From NCBI GenBank assembly GCA_023614405.1, contig CM042684.1, positions 532,998,682 to 533,062,681 of the forward strand: 64,000 nucleotides of DNA. Reading direction: 5' to 3'. The stretch is from Avena insularis (taxonomy: Eukaryota; Streptophyta; Magnoliopsida; Poales; Poaceae). A program made the position numbers and the translations under genes. Positions within the stretch are counted from its first letter, which is position 1, and every line of letters begins with the position of its first letter. Shown one piece after another: positions 21,514 through 33,063 of this stretch. The notes beneath the pieces are model-generated. The model saw only the letters and a program-made list of their open reading frames with translations, ran no database searches and was not told where the DNA came from.

Positions 21514-23808
21514 CTAACATTCATCACAAGATAAAACAAATTTTCTTGCATCTTTAAAAAGGGTAGGCCAGTAGAAACCTGATTGTAGCACCTTTTGCGC
21601 AGTTCTATCTCCTACATGATGTCCTCCGTAAGCACTACCATGACATTTACGCAATATTTCCTTTTGTTCATATTCTAGAATGCATCTTCGCATAATACCA
21701 TCCACTCCTTTATATAAGTGTGGGTCATCCCAAAAATAATGCCTCAAATCATAAAAGAACTTTCTTCTTTGCTGAGCTGTAAAAGTTGGAGGCAAATACT
21801 TGGAGACAATAAAGTTAGCATAATCAGCGTACCAAGGGCTCCTTCGCGAGCTTACCCCTACCACAGCCAACTGCTCATTTGGAAAACTATCATTAACATG
21901 CATAGGGTCAAAAGAGATGTTTTCCAAGCGAGATAAATTATCAGCTACAGGATTTTCAGCACCTTTCCTATCTACTATATGTAGATCAAACTCCTGTAAA
22001 AGTAGCACCCATCTAATAAGCCTAGGCTTAGCGTCCTTCTTTGACATAAGGTATTTAATAGCAGCATGATCAGTATGAATGGTGACTTTTGAATCTACAA
22101 TATAGGGTCTAAACTTATCACAAGCAAAGACGACAGCTAGAAATTCTTTTTCAGTAGTAGCATAATTCCTTTGAGCAGCGTCTAGAGTCTTACTAGCATA
22201 ATGAATAACGTTTAGATTTTTATCAATTTGTTGCCCAAGGACAGCACCTACAGCAAAATCACTAGTATCACACATTATTTCAAAGGGTAAACTCCAATCA
22301 GGTGGTTGAACGATAGGAGCTATGGTTAAAGCCTTCTTAAGAGTTTCAAAAGCTTCCTTGCAATCATCATCAAAAACAAAGGGTACATCTTTTTGAAGAA
22401 GATTAGTGAGGGGTTTTGATATCCTAGAAAAATCTTTAATAAACCTTCTATAGAAACCAGCATGACCAAGGATATTACGAATACCTTTGATGTCTCTTGG
22501 ACATGGCATTTTCTCAATTGCCTCAACCTTAGCTCTATCAACTTCTATGCCTCTTTCAGAAACCTTATGCCCAAGGACAATCCCTTCATTAACCATGAAG
22601 TGGCATTTCTCCCAATTAAGAACAAAAAAGTCATCCATGAACACTTCCACAATTTCCTCACAAAAACCATGAAAGATAGCAGACATGCATCTTTGAAAAG
22701 TAGCAGGAGCATTACATAAACCAAATGGCATACGTCTATAAGCATAAGTTCCGTAAGGGCAAGTAAAGGTAGTTTTTTCTTGATCTTGTTGTTTAACAGC
22801 AATTTGGGAGAAACCAGAATAACCATCAAGAAAACAAAAATGGGTCTTTTTAGACAACCTTTCCAACATTTGATCAATAAAAGGAAGCGGGTAGTGATCT
22901 TTCTTAGTAACTCTTTTGACTTTCCTAAAATCAATGCACATCCTATAGCCTACTACTATTCTTTGGGGGATAAGCTCATCATTATCATTAGGAACAACGG
23001 TAATTCCTCCTTTTTTAGGAACACAATGAACAGGACTAACCCATTCACTATCAGCAATAGGGTAAATAATACCAGCATCAAGGAGTTTCAATACCTCATT
23101 TCTTACCACTTCCTTCATCTTAGGATTTAAACGTCGTTGGTGCTCTACTACTGGCTTTGCATCTGGTTCTATATTGATAGAATGCTGACATATTGAAGGT
23201 GAAATCCCTTTTAAATCATCCAGAGTATAACCCATAGCTCCTCGGTGTTTCTTCAAAACCTCCAATAACCTTTCTTCTTCCTTCCCTGAAAGTTTAGAGC
23301 TAATAATAACAAGATATATCTTTTTATCATCAATATAAGCATGTTTAAGATCATCAGGGAGAGGTTTTAGATTGAAGACCAGATCCTTTTTAGGTGGCAA
23401 CATGGTACCCAAGTCTTCTATAGGCAAGTTATGCTTAAGCATCTTGGGTTGACGACGAAGAATCTCGTCAATCTCATTCCTTTTTTCCATGAAGATCTCA
23501 CTTTCGTGATATTCCATAAATTGCTGCAAAGCATTGTTAGGAGCAAGAGAAATAGAAGCAAGTTGTTCAACTCTAAAATCCTCATTATGGGTTTCCCCTT
23601 CACAAGGTTCTTTAGTAAATTTCAAAAAATTAAACTCATAAGATTCCCCATCAAACTTAGTCAAGATTTTTTCCCTCTTGCAATCTATAATAGCTCCACA
23701 AGTACTCAAGAAAGGTCTACCAAAAATGATAGGATAAGTTTTACTAGCAGCTGAACTAAGTACTAGAAAATCAGCAGGATACTTAATCTTACCACAAAGA
23801 ACTTCCAC
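21514..23808 (-). pseudogene. Athila-A reverse transcriptase - RNase H (and integrase zinc module)
   Basis: This is a 764-codon open frame. It begins in the end of the protease region (PIIFGRPFL), followed by [53 protein letters not shown] and FMDDF (MDD codons 22638-22630). RNase H follows with [28 protein letters not shown] and [13 protein letters not shown]. The end carries the integrase HH...CDEC module. Directly after MDD the sequence joins to VLNWEKC; family members have about 25 more residues there, so the palm domain carries an in-frame deletion and the enzyme should be dead despite the open frame. Confidence 0.85.
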
Positions 23809-23811
23809 ATC

Positions 23812-24347
23812 TCATACAATACCAATTGGAGAGATGGTCTCTCTATTAGCAAGGTGAATAACCACATCAATCTCTTCCAATTTGCAGGGACTGATTTCAT
23901 GCATAATTTCTCTGTAAAGCTCATAAGGAATAGCACTGGAACTTGCACCAATATCACATAAACCATAATAGCAATGATCACCAATTATAACGGAAAGCAC
24001 ATGGACACTAGCCTTTTTAGTTCTATTAGGATGTGAAACAATATTAGAAGCATCCTCACAAAAGACTATGTGTCCATCTTCTATGCTTTTAGTGACAAGG
24101 TCTTTCACAATTTCTACCATAGGTTCAACGTTTATTTGTTCATCAGATTTTACAGTTCTCTTTTCACTTTTAGTGATTACACTAGTTATCATAGGATGAT
24201 CCTTTACCTTATCTGGGAAGGGAATCTTCTCGATATAGGTTCAGGTAAAATGTGATCAATAGTGCAATACTCAGCACTCCCAACAGGAACACAGTCAACA
24301 ATATCTTTGTAAGGTGCATGGTACTTGTTCCATCCCTTTTTTGGAAT
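23812..24347 (-). pseudogene. Athila-A protease and gag-pol linker
   Basis: A minus-strand frame (24192-23812) contains CDIGASSSAIPYELY, matching the Athila aspartic protease active site, followed by EEIDVVIHLANRETISPIGIV. It ends one stop before the RT frame. The stretch 24193-24347 continues the gag frame after a TAA and then shifts, so gag and protease are no longer joined. Confidence 0.7.
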
Positions 24348-25133
24348 TTAAATATAAGAAGCAAAAGCCTTAAAGCAATTTGTAATAACTTGTAAATCAA
24401 GACCATAAGCATTACTAATATTTTGAAAGTCATCAGTTCCCATAAAAGATTCAATGCATTCATAATCATAGTTTATACCTGACTTTCTACCTTTGTCATT
24501 CTCCCAGGCTTCAGCATTGTCTTGAATACGGTCCAGAAGATCCCATTTAGCTTCTTCTTCCATGCAAGTGAATGATCCAGCACAAGAAGCATCCAATAAA
24601 TCCTTATCATGTGGAGGGAGCCTTGCATAAAAGTTATTGATAATAATATTGTTGGGGAGCTCATGAATGGGACATTTGAGCATTAGTAACTTCAATCTCC
24701 CCCAAGCTTGAGCTATACTCTCTCCATCAAGAGGCCAAAAGTTATATATTTGATTCCGATCTTTATGAATCTCACTAGGAGGATAAAACATTGAATAAAA
24801 GAGAGGTACTATTTCCTCCCATTTAAAAGCTTGACCATTCTTCAGCAGCTTATACCATTCCTCAGCTCTTCCTTTCCGTGATAATGAGAATAACTTCTTC
24901 TTAACTTGATCTGTAGTGATACCTGCACACTTGAACAACCCGCATAATTCGTGTATAAAGAGTAAATGATCACCGGGATGGACTGTTCCATCCCCAACAT
25001 AGTAGTTATCCATAACACGATCAATAATTCTTGTAGGTATTTTAAAAGTATCATTCTCAGCAGGTGGTGGTTCATCTACTACCTTAGCAGTGGTAGTAGC
25101 ATTACCAAATAAGAAACTCAGCAAATTATCCAT
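24348..25133 (-). pseudogene. Athila-A gag, N-terminal and central part
   Basis: ATG 25133 starts MDNLLSFLFGNATTTAKVVDEP. The central region is a retrotransposon gag domain (AEEWYKLLKNG, then IVPLFYSMFYPPSEI, and the LDGESIAQAWGRLKLL segment). The frame ends at a TAA at 24348-24350 where gag similarity continues beyond (IPKKGWNKYH), so the stop is a mutation. The first ~20 residues closely match the start of the Athila-B ORF at 28979. Confidence 0.8.
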
Positions 25134-25247
25134 AAACAAAATAAAGCAACTAAGAGAAGTAAACAATACTCATAGTAGAAGTTTCCTTTACCAGTTCCAC
25201 TCTCCAATAGCGCTTCACTCCCCGGCAATGGCGCTAGAAAATAGTCT
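25134..25247 (-). other. Athila-A leader and primer-binding site
   Basis: Between the 5' LTR and gag. On the minus strand a few bases after the LTR reads AGCGCCATTGCCGGGG (25220-25235), a version of the Athila primer-binding site resembling the tRNA-Asp complement GCGCCGTTGCCGGGG. Confidence 0.65.
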
Positions 25248-26750
25248 TGATGACCCACAAGTATAGGGGGTGTATCGCAGTATTTTTGATAAGTAAGAGT
25301 GTCGAACCCAACAAGGATCAGAAGCTGTGGGCTAGTGGTATGGATCAAGAATTCTCTGCAAATACTTAGCAAACGGATTTTTAGGGGTTTTTGATAAAGC
25401 AAGTAAACAAAGTACGAGTAAATAAAAGACAGTAGGAATAAGCGCAACAAGTGTCCCAATCCTTTATGTAGCAAAGGACAAGCCTGTTGTATTACTTAAG
25501 ATGATCAAACGTTCTCGAGGACACATGGGAAGACTGTCAAGTGCTTTCGCTTCATATAGTTGATTAATCTTCTTTAGCTTGCTAAGTGTTGTGCGGGTGA
25601 ACCTGTGCTAATGTACCGACCTTCCTAGGACTAATACATACTTGTGATTATACCCCTTGCAAACATTCATAAGTACAAGAAAGTAATTAAGGTAGAAACC
25701 TAACCACAGCTTTAAACTCTAAGACCCTTACATCCCTTGTGCAATGGTTTCCTAACGGGGGTTCAGGTTTCTGTCACTCCGGCAACCCCTACGATTAGTA
25801 GCCAAATACACAATGCATTCCCCTAGGCCCATATAGGTGAAGTGTCATGTAGTCAATGTTCACATGACACCACTAGAAGAAGTACACCACAACTTAAATA
25901 TCAAACTATTGAATCTTCCTCAACACAATTCCACTACTAACAACATGACTTCTCCCATGTCCTCAAGAACAAAACGAACTACTCAAAAGAAATCATATGG
26001 ATCATGATCAAAGATGGAATAATGATGTATAACAATCTGAACATAAACAATAATTCAATGATTCACTCAATAGCATCAACTACAAAGAGTAATCAACACC
26101 GGGAAAGTTTCCCCTAAGAACTATGCAAGATTCAACCCAATTGTTACAGCAATATGGAGATGGTGATGAGGGTGTTGATGGTGGTGATGATGATGATGAT
26201 CCCGATGAAGTCCAACTTGATGGTGGTGTTGATGGTGATGATCTCTGCTCTCCGGGAAGGAATTCCCCCGGCAGAAATCTGTCTGCCAGAGATATCTTTC
26301 TCTCTCGGTGTTTTTCGCCCCGTAGTGGCGGCGGAATCTTCCTGTGGTCGCTCTCCGAGTCTTAGGGTTTCGGGAGGAATATATACGCCAGAGGGGAGAG
26401 CCAGAGGTGGGCCAGGGCGGCCACACCACCTGGTGGCATGACCTAGGGTGGCCTGCGCCAGGGGGTGGTGTGGGCCCCCTGTGGCCCATCTCCACTCCCT
26501 CTTATGGCTTCCTTAGTCTTCTGGAAAATAGGATTTTCCGTATATTTTTCCGGATTTTCTGATCTTCGCGAATTTTGCCTCCAAACAACACCTTTTCCAT
26601 CAGAATCCTGACTGCAGCAGTCCATGCTCCAAAAGTCATCAACCATGCAAAAACAGATGAAATAACTTAAGTATCATCTCTTAATATGAAATATATCAAT
26701 GAATAAAAGTGAATTATGATATAGAATAGTGATGCAAAATGGACGTATCA
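25248..26750 (-). repeat. Athila-A 5' LTR (right)
   Basis: 1503 bp, TGATGACCC...GACGTATCA on the plus strand. In element sense the promoter core is the inverted repeat (26419-26430 with 26464-26476), TATA (26379-26388) and GAAACCCTAAG (about 26360-26371). A GAT-rich microsatellite lies at 26155-26205. Confidence 0.9.
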
Positions 26751-26755
26751 AGCCC

Positions 26756-27223
26756 CCCCGGAAGAGGGTTCCTGCTAAGATGATGTGGTATGCTACTATA
26801 ATACCACGGTTGAAACGTTTGTTCAGAAACAAAGAGCACACCAAGTTGTTGCGATGGCACAAAGAGGAACGTAAGTCAGACGGGATCTTGAGACACCCTG
26901 CTGATGGGTCACGGTGGAGAAAAATCGATAGAAAGTACCCAGACTTTGCAGATGATGCAAGGAGTTTAAGGTCTGGTCTAAGTACAGATGGCATGAATCC
27001 TTTTGGGGAGAAGAGCTGCAGTCATAGCACCTGGCCCATGACTCTATGTATCTATAACCTTCCTCCTTGGTTGTCCATGAAGTGGAAGTTCATTATGATG
27101 CCAGTGCTGATCCAAGGCCTGAAGCAACCCGGCAATGGCATTGATGTGTACCTAAGGCCATTAGTTGAAGAACTTCTATAGTTGTGGCATGAACCCGACA
27201 TACGTGTGTGGGATGAGCACAAG
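26756..27223 (+). pseudogene. CACTA TNP2 transposase, central part
   Basis: The transposase resumes after the Athila-A target duplication (AGCCC, 26751-26755): RKRVPAKMMWYATIIPRLKR, then LRHPADGSRWRKID and LSTDGMNPFGE, the classical Transposase_21 (tnp2) block, and WLSMKWKFIMMP. An in-frame TAG lies at 27179-27181 shortly before the break. The piece ends at ACAAG, the target duplication of Athila-B, and continues at 34618 with no loss. Confidence 0.9.
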
Positions 27224-28780
27224 TGATACGTTGCAAACGTATCTATAATTTTTTATGTTCCATGCTTGTTTTATATCTACTTTATTATGTTTTGTCCACA
27301 CTTTGGAGTACTTTTTATACACTTTCTTGGACTAACCTATTAACAATATGCCATAGTGTCAGCTGCCTATTTTCTGCTGTTTTTGGTTCTAGGAAAGTCA
27401 GAAAATGAATATTCTCGGAATTGGACGGGACAAAAGCCAAAGTCAATATTTCACCGAGGAGGACACAGAGCCGGAATACGAGACGGAGAGGGTCCAGGGG
27501 CCGGCCACACCACCTGGCCGCACGGCCATGCCTAGCCCGTGCTAGGGGGTGGTGTGGCCGCCTAGGGCACCCCCTCGGCCTCCCCTTTCACCTATAAGAT
27601 GCCTCCGATACAGAAACCCTAAGTACCCGATCAAAATTCCACGAAAGAGTCTATAGCCGCCGTCATCTCCATCCCTAGATCGGGAGGGATCTGAAGCTCT
27701 TCTCGGCACCCTGCCGGAGGGGAGAATTCACCCTGGAGGCCTTCTTCATCACCATGCAAGCCTCCGGTGTGATGCGTGAGTAGTTCATCCCTGGACTACG
27801 GGTCCATGTAGTAGCTAGATGGTTGGTTCTTCTCCTTTGTGCTACCATGTCTAGATCTGATGATCTGAATTCATGATCAAGATCATCTATTGTAATCCTA
27901 CATGTTGTGTTTGTGGGGATCCGATGGATATTAAGATGCTATTTCAGATTGATTATTGATTCTATCATGTCTTTGTTATTTGTGATCTTTCATGCTCTCC
28001 GTTGTTAGTAGATATCTTGGCCGAGTAGATGCTAGAAACTCCATGAGGGAGTATTTATGCTCAATTGTGGGTTCATGCCTCTAGTAATCTGGGAAGTGAC
28101 AGAAATCTCTAAGGTACTAGATGTGTTGTTGCTACTAGGGAGGAAACAACAATCCTTTGTTTATAGAACAATCATATTGTTTACTTTACACGCAATGCGT
28201 AATGCAATTATCTATTGCTTGCAACTTAATACTGGAGGGGGTTCGGATTGATAACCTGGAGATGGATTATTAGTCATAGATGCAGTTGGATTATGGTCTA
28301 TGTATAATGTTGTAATGCCCAATCAAATCTCATAGGAGTCAAGATGATTAGTATATGCATGTATGCTTTCTCGATGTTTGTCAATTGCCCCGCTGTAATT
28401 TGTTCACCCAACATGTCATCTATCTTAAGGAGAACCACCACTAGTGAACTATGGACCCCGGTCGTTTCTTTACCATCAATCTACAACTATTTACTGTTTT
28501 CTATTTACTTTCTGCAAGCTTTTACTTTCTTCCACACAATATGTTAAATCCTTTGTTTTCAGCAAAACCGGTGAGATTGACAACCTCACTGTAAGTTGGG
28601 GGCAAAGTTCTGTGGTTATGTTGTGCATGATTCCAAGTTGGAAACAACACCTTGGAGGTGTTTCCTTGCTCCTACTATTTTGATAACCTTGGTTTCGTAA
28701 CTGAGGGAAAACTTGTTGCTGTGATCATCATACCTTCCTCTTGGGGTTCCCCAACGAGCTCGATATATTTTGGGCCATCA
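27224..28780 (+). repeat. Athila-B 5' LTR
   Basis: Starts TGATACGTTGC and ends GGGCCATCA. The promoter core has the inverted repeat GGCCACACCACC (27503-27514) with its partner (27548-27559), TATA CCTATAAGAT (27591-27600) and GAAACCCTAAG (27613-27623). Confidence 0.9.
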
Positions 28781-28978
28781 AGCAACTTTTTCTAGCGCCG
28801 TTGCCGGGGAGTCAAGGACATCTTCACAAGGGGAGTGACTCATAACCAATCTCTTTACTTTGTTTTTCTGTTTTGCTTAGTTTATTTCTGCTTTGTTTGC
28901 TTGTTCTTTTTATCAAAAAAAATAGTTCCTACTTCAAGTTGCTTTTATGTCTAGTTCTGCTCCAATCACTATTTCATT

Positions 28979-30304
28979 ATGGATAGCCCACTTGGTTTCC
29001 TATTTGGGAAAACTACTATCACTACTAAGGTAGTAGATGAACCACTGCCTGCTAGAACCTCCATGGAAGATTTTATAAGGTATAGAGAATCTTATAAGGG
29101 TAAAGTCATGAGAGCCGTGTTAAAAAGGTTGGATCTAATTGCTAAAATTTTGCGTAAACGCCATGATATAAATTGTTGCTCTGAACGGGATACTAAACAT
29201 CTTAAATTCCAATGTGGCTTTAGTAAAGAATTTGTAATTATGAACTATCATTGGAATAACTATATTCATCTTGGATTTGAAGAAGTAAAACAATTCGTTT
29301 TGTTTATGGGAGCTTCTGAAATAGAATCCTTCATGTATAAAAACTATGAAACCTGTGTTGCTTGTAAAGACCTTAAAGATATGGTCTCTTCTATCCTTGA
29401 TCATTGCATAGAAAATTTCAGCAATAATTGTTATATCATTGATTATAAAGAGAGACTCAGTCATGCACAAGAATGTGTCCACAATTTGTAGGAGCCTATG
29501 GAAGAAGAAATTGCTGAACCTGAAAGCTCATTAGATGAAAAAGAGGAGGAGAGTGATGGACAAAAGGAGGAAGAATGGACTAGCTACCCATGCCTACCTT
29601 CTAATGAGAGTAACTCTTTATCCCTTACATTATTTGATTGTCCCCCATGCTTACCAAAGGAGGATGAATGTTATGTTCCTGTGGATTCTCTTGAAAAATC
29701 TACTATGGGTAAAACTTGTGATAATAATTATGCTCTTGATATCTATGATATTCCTTTATTAGTGCCTAACTTCGAAATGCATGGTACTAAAGAGCGTTGA
29801 TTAGAAAATGTTTATGATAAATCTCTAGATGATGGTCCTATATTGGTTGATAATATTAATTGTACTACTATTGAAAATAAGATTGATCAGTCATCTTGTT
29901 ATAAAATTGTTAAAAGTGGGTTTGAAGGTTTTAATCCCACTATTTTTTAGCTTGATAAAAATTATGTGTTTGTAGATCATGAAAAGCATGCTTTATGTGA
30001 TAGTTATATTTTTAAGTTTATTCATGAGGCTACTGAAAATTATTATGTGAGAGGAAAATATGGTTGTAGAAGTTTTCATGGTACTGAAACACCTCTCTAT
30101 GTACTAAAAGTTTTGAAGTTACTCTTGTTTTATCTTCCTATGCCTGTCACTTTGTTCTTTGTGAATTTATTTGCATACAATATTCCTATGCATAGGAAGT
30201 GGGTTAGACTTAAATGTGTTTTGAATTTGCTTCTTGATGCTCTCTTTTACTTCATTTCATATTTCTTATGTGAGCATCTTCTCAAACTATCATGCCTAAC
30301 TTAA
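28979..30304 (+). pseudogene. Athila-B ORF: gag-like leader, acidic middle, two hydrophobic helices
   Basis: A single frame of about 441 codons runs from ATG 28979 to a stop at 30302-30304, interrupted by in-frame TAG 29489-29491, TGA 29798-29800 and TAG 29948-29950. It starts MDSPLGFLFGKTTITTKVVDEP, nearly the same as the Athila-A gag start, then diverges completely. Residues after ~175 are strongly acidic (EEEIAEPESSLDEKEEE). The last ~70 residues contain two hydrophobic stretches (LLLFYLPMPVTLFFVNLFAY and LLLDALFYFISYFLCEHLL), predicted membrane segments. No gag core, zinc knuckle or enzyme domain is seen. Function unknown; an envelope-like or membrane-targeting role is only a guess. Confidence 0.65.
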
Positions 30305-33063
30305 AGGCGTTAAAGAAAAGTACTTACTAGGAGATAACCCAAAAGTTTTAGATGACTCTTGGAAGTTATTACCTTTGTAATAACCGCTCCTTCTCCTTTT
30401 TATTTGCTTTTTGTGCCAAGAGTAACCTCTAATGAGAGAGAAGTAAGACTTAGGAAAGTTGTTGTCCCGAAACAGATTTTTGTGCTTCACTGTAAAAATT
30501 CGTGTAAAATCTCTGTACGTCGTTTTGAGGCGTGAATTTTTGTGCTTCTGCCCCAGGTTGTTTTCTAACTTTAGTTAGTTCAACACTTTTCGATTTGAGC
30601 AATAGAAGGTCTTCGAAAAAATTGGTTTTTACCTGCTGTTCTGTTTTGACAGATTTCTACCATTATTTGCATTTGCTTTTTGTTGGTTCCTTTTTGGGTT
30701 CTCTTTGGGGACTTGAGCTTTTCAAGGGAAGTGCTACAGTATCGTGTGTTTTAATGGAAGTTTTATTGGTGTTGAAACTGAACCCAAAGACTTATTATCT
30801 TGAGTGCACTAATGTTGCTAATAAAGATTGTGTGAAGTTTTGTATGAAGGAAGAATTTCAGGTGTATGGAGAGAATGATGTAATGAGATGAAGGATGGAT
30901 TAAATATCAAGCTTGGGGATGCCATGCGTGTCACCCCAACAAATATCCAAGAAGTAAAAGCGTCAAAGCTTGGGGATGCCCAAGGCATCCCCTTCTTCAT
31001 CAACAAAAATCTCAGGTTCTTCCAAACACTTCATTTTTATTGTTTCATGCACAAGTTGTGTTGTTCTTGGAGCATATTTAATGTTTTTTGCTTTTGGTTT
31101 TCGTTTGCTTGGTTTTCTTAGTTTGCTTGAATAAATTGGTTGGACCCCCTCTTTCATACATTAGTTTTCAAATAGTTTGGTTTGGATTGGAAAAGAGTAG
31201 GAAAGTTCATACTTAAGTGGTAAAGAGAGCTTGTTTTTGACTGTGGCCTATGCTTTGCCATGTCATACTTGATATTGTTTTGGCTTTGTGATTAGTGATG
31301 TTTGCTGTAGCATGACATGTTATAAACAATTGAGATTGCTTAATGTGCCTTGAAAGAATCAAGCATTGTTTTATCATATTAAAGCATAGTATTGTGGTAT
31401 TCACCTTTGATGCTTTATTTGTGTTAACTTGGCGCATGCTCACACCATGTTAAGACTATCCCAAGTCACCATAGCCTTTATGATCCTTTAGTTTTCGACT
31501 TGTAATATCACTTTATGCTTTAATTAATGATGTTTTGTCGCTTTGCATGAGTATGGCCATTATTGCTCTCTTAGTTGGTCGCTCCTAGTCTTTTGGTAGC
31601 CTCCATAACCAAATATGAGTTCCACCCATGCATCCAACTCCAAATAAAACCAAGTTATTCTAAAGGGTCCACCATACCTACTTATTAGCATTTTCTATTC
31701 GAAGTATATTCATGTTTTTATCTACCTTCCGAATTAAACTTGTTATGAGAAAACTAGTGATTAAAGCTCTCACGAACTTGATGGCACACTTTACTTTTCT
31801 TGCCCTAATAAACTTGAACCATAGTGTCGTCTATGTTGTAAATGTTTGCACTTATATGTTGGGGATTAGCAGAACCATGCTGTCATGGGGAACGCTTTCA
31901 ACATTGCACTTGTACTTTGTACCTAGTTGATATCATGCTCTTTTGTCTATGGATGTCGTCAGTGTGAAATGAAAAGGGAGCTTGTAAGTCCATGGAGTTA
32001 TGTATGTGTGTTAGAGAACGCTGGGCCGGTCTAATCCATGCCTAATCATGGTGGAAACCTGCAGCGTAACCATAATGAGCAATCTATGAAGCATTCTTCT
32101 TATAAAAAAAGAGATAGAGATTGAGAAAAATAGAAAAATAAAAAAATGAGATATGAGAAAAGAGGAAAGAGAGAAAAAATCACCATTTTACCATGGTAAA
32201 TAAGAAGATTGCTGAGATGCTCGTTGTCTGCTTGCCTTGTCATTTTGATATGGGGATTCTTCCGTATCATCGGGCAAGGGGTACCCCCTTGGCGGTTCTC
32301 TATGATACACATGTACTTACTATGACAAGAACTTACTCGTGACTAAAGTTGAGTAGCATGAGGAGCGACCCTCATATTCAAGGGACATGAGATTTCCAAC
32401 TTATACTTTGTCAAGCATATACTCCATAGTTTGTTCACTTTAACCTTAATCACTTCAAGATGCTTATGATAGGGGCAATGAGAGCCGAAAGCTAATAAGT
32501 ACCATAATTTTTGGAAGCTCTTTATGAAACTTGAATCCCTGTTTCCTTCTATGAAGGCCTTTCTTTTACTTTTATGTTGAGTCTCCATCTTCTATCTTTA
32601 TGCACCTATTGAGAGAGCATAGTGGCCATTCTTAGTTTAATGTGCATTGTCCCAAGACTTGTTGATTGATGCATAACTTTGATATTGCTTGTTCTTAAAC
32701 TATTTGTATCTAGTCACCCTTATGAACTTTGAAGGTGTCCTATGCAATTATGATTTGCTACATTATGAGGGACAAGCTTAATGCCACTATGCTATGTTTT
32801 CTTTATGTGAAACAAACAAACGTCTTGCAAATCATTGTTATTCATGAATCTTTTATTTGTGCCTTTTCATGTTACAACATAGTTGCTATGTCTTATTGTT
32901 AAAACTTTATCTTTCATGCTATGTTGAAGTACTATGATCCCAACTATCAATGTTTTACAAATACCTTGAACAAGATTATGATGGTGCATGTCACCTAAAA
33001 AATTATTCTTTCTTTTTATCACTTACCTACTCGAGGACGAGCAGGAGTTAAACTTGGGGATGT
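30305..33063 (+). other. Athila-B 3' interior, non-coding
   Basis: 2.76 kb with no convincing ORF, ending in the polypurine tract. AAGCTTGGGGATGCC appears at 30909-30923 and again at 30966-30980, both close to the polypurine tract. 31680-32360 is similar to the 3' interior of Athila-A (reverse complement of about 4060-4830). The short open frames here differ between the two elements, supporting a non-coding role. Confidence 0.65.

Larger units (their letters stand above)
1925..26750 (-). mobile_element. Athila-type Ty3/gypsy retrotransposon (Athila-A), itself interrupted
   Basis: Two LTRs in the same orientation (1925-3429 and 25248-26750) bracket gag, protease, RT-RNase H and integrase genes on the minus strand, in gypsy order, plus a third ORF between integrase and the 3' LTR as in Athila elements. 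The PBS side lies at 25220-25247 (AGCGCCATTGCCGGGG on the minus strand) and the polypurine tract is the reverse complement of 3430-3444. A perfect 5-bp TSD AGCCC flanks it. A Tat-lineage element (6733-20846) splits its integrase. Without that insert the element is about 10.6 kb. Stops, frameshifts and an RT deletion make it defective. Confidence 0.9.
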
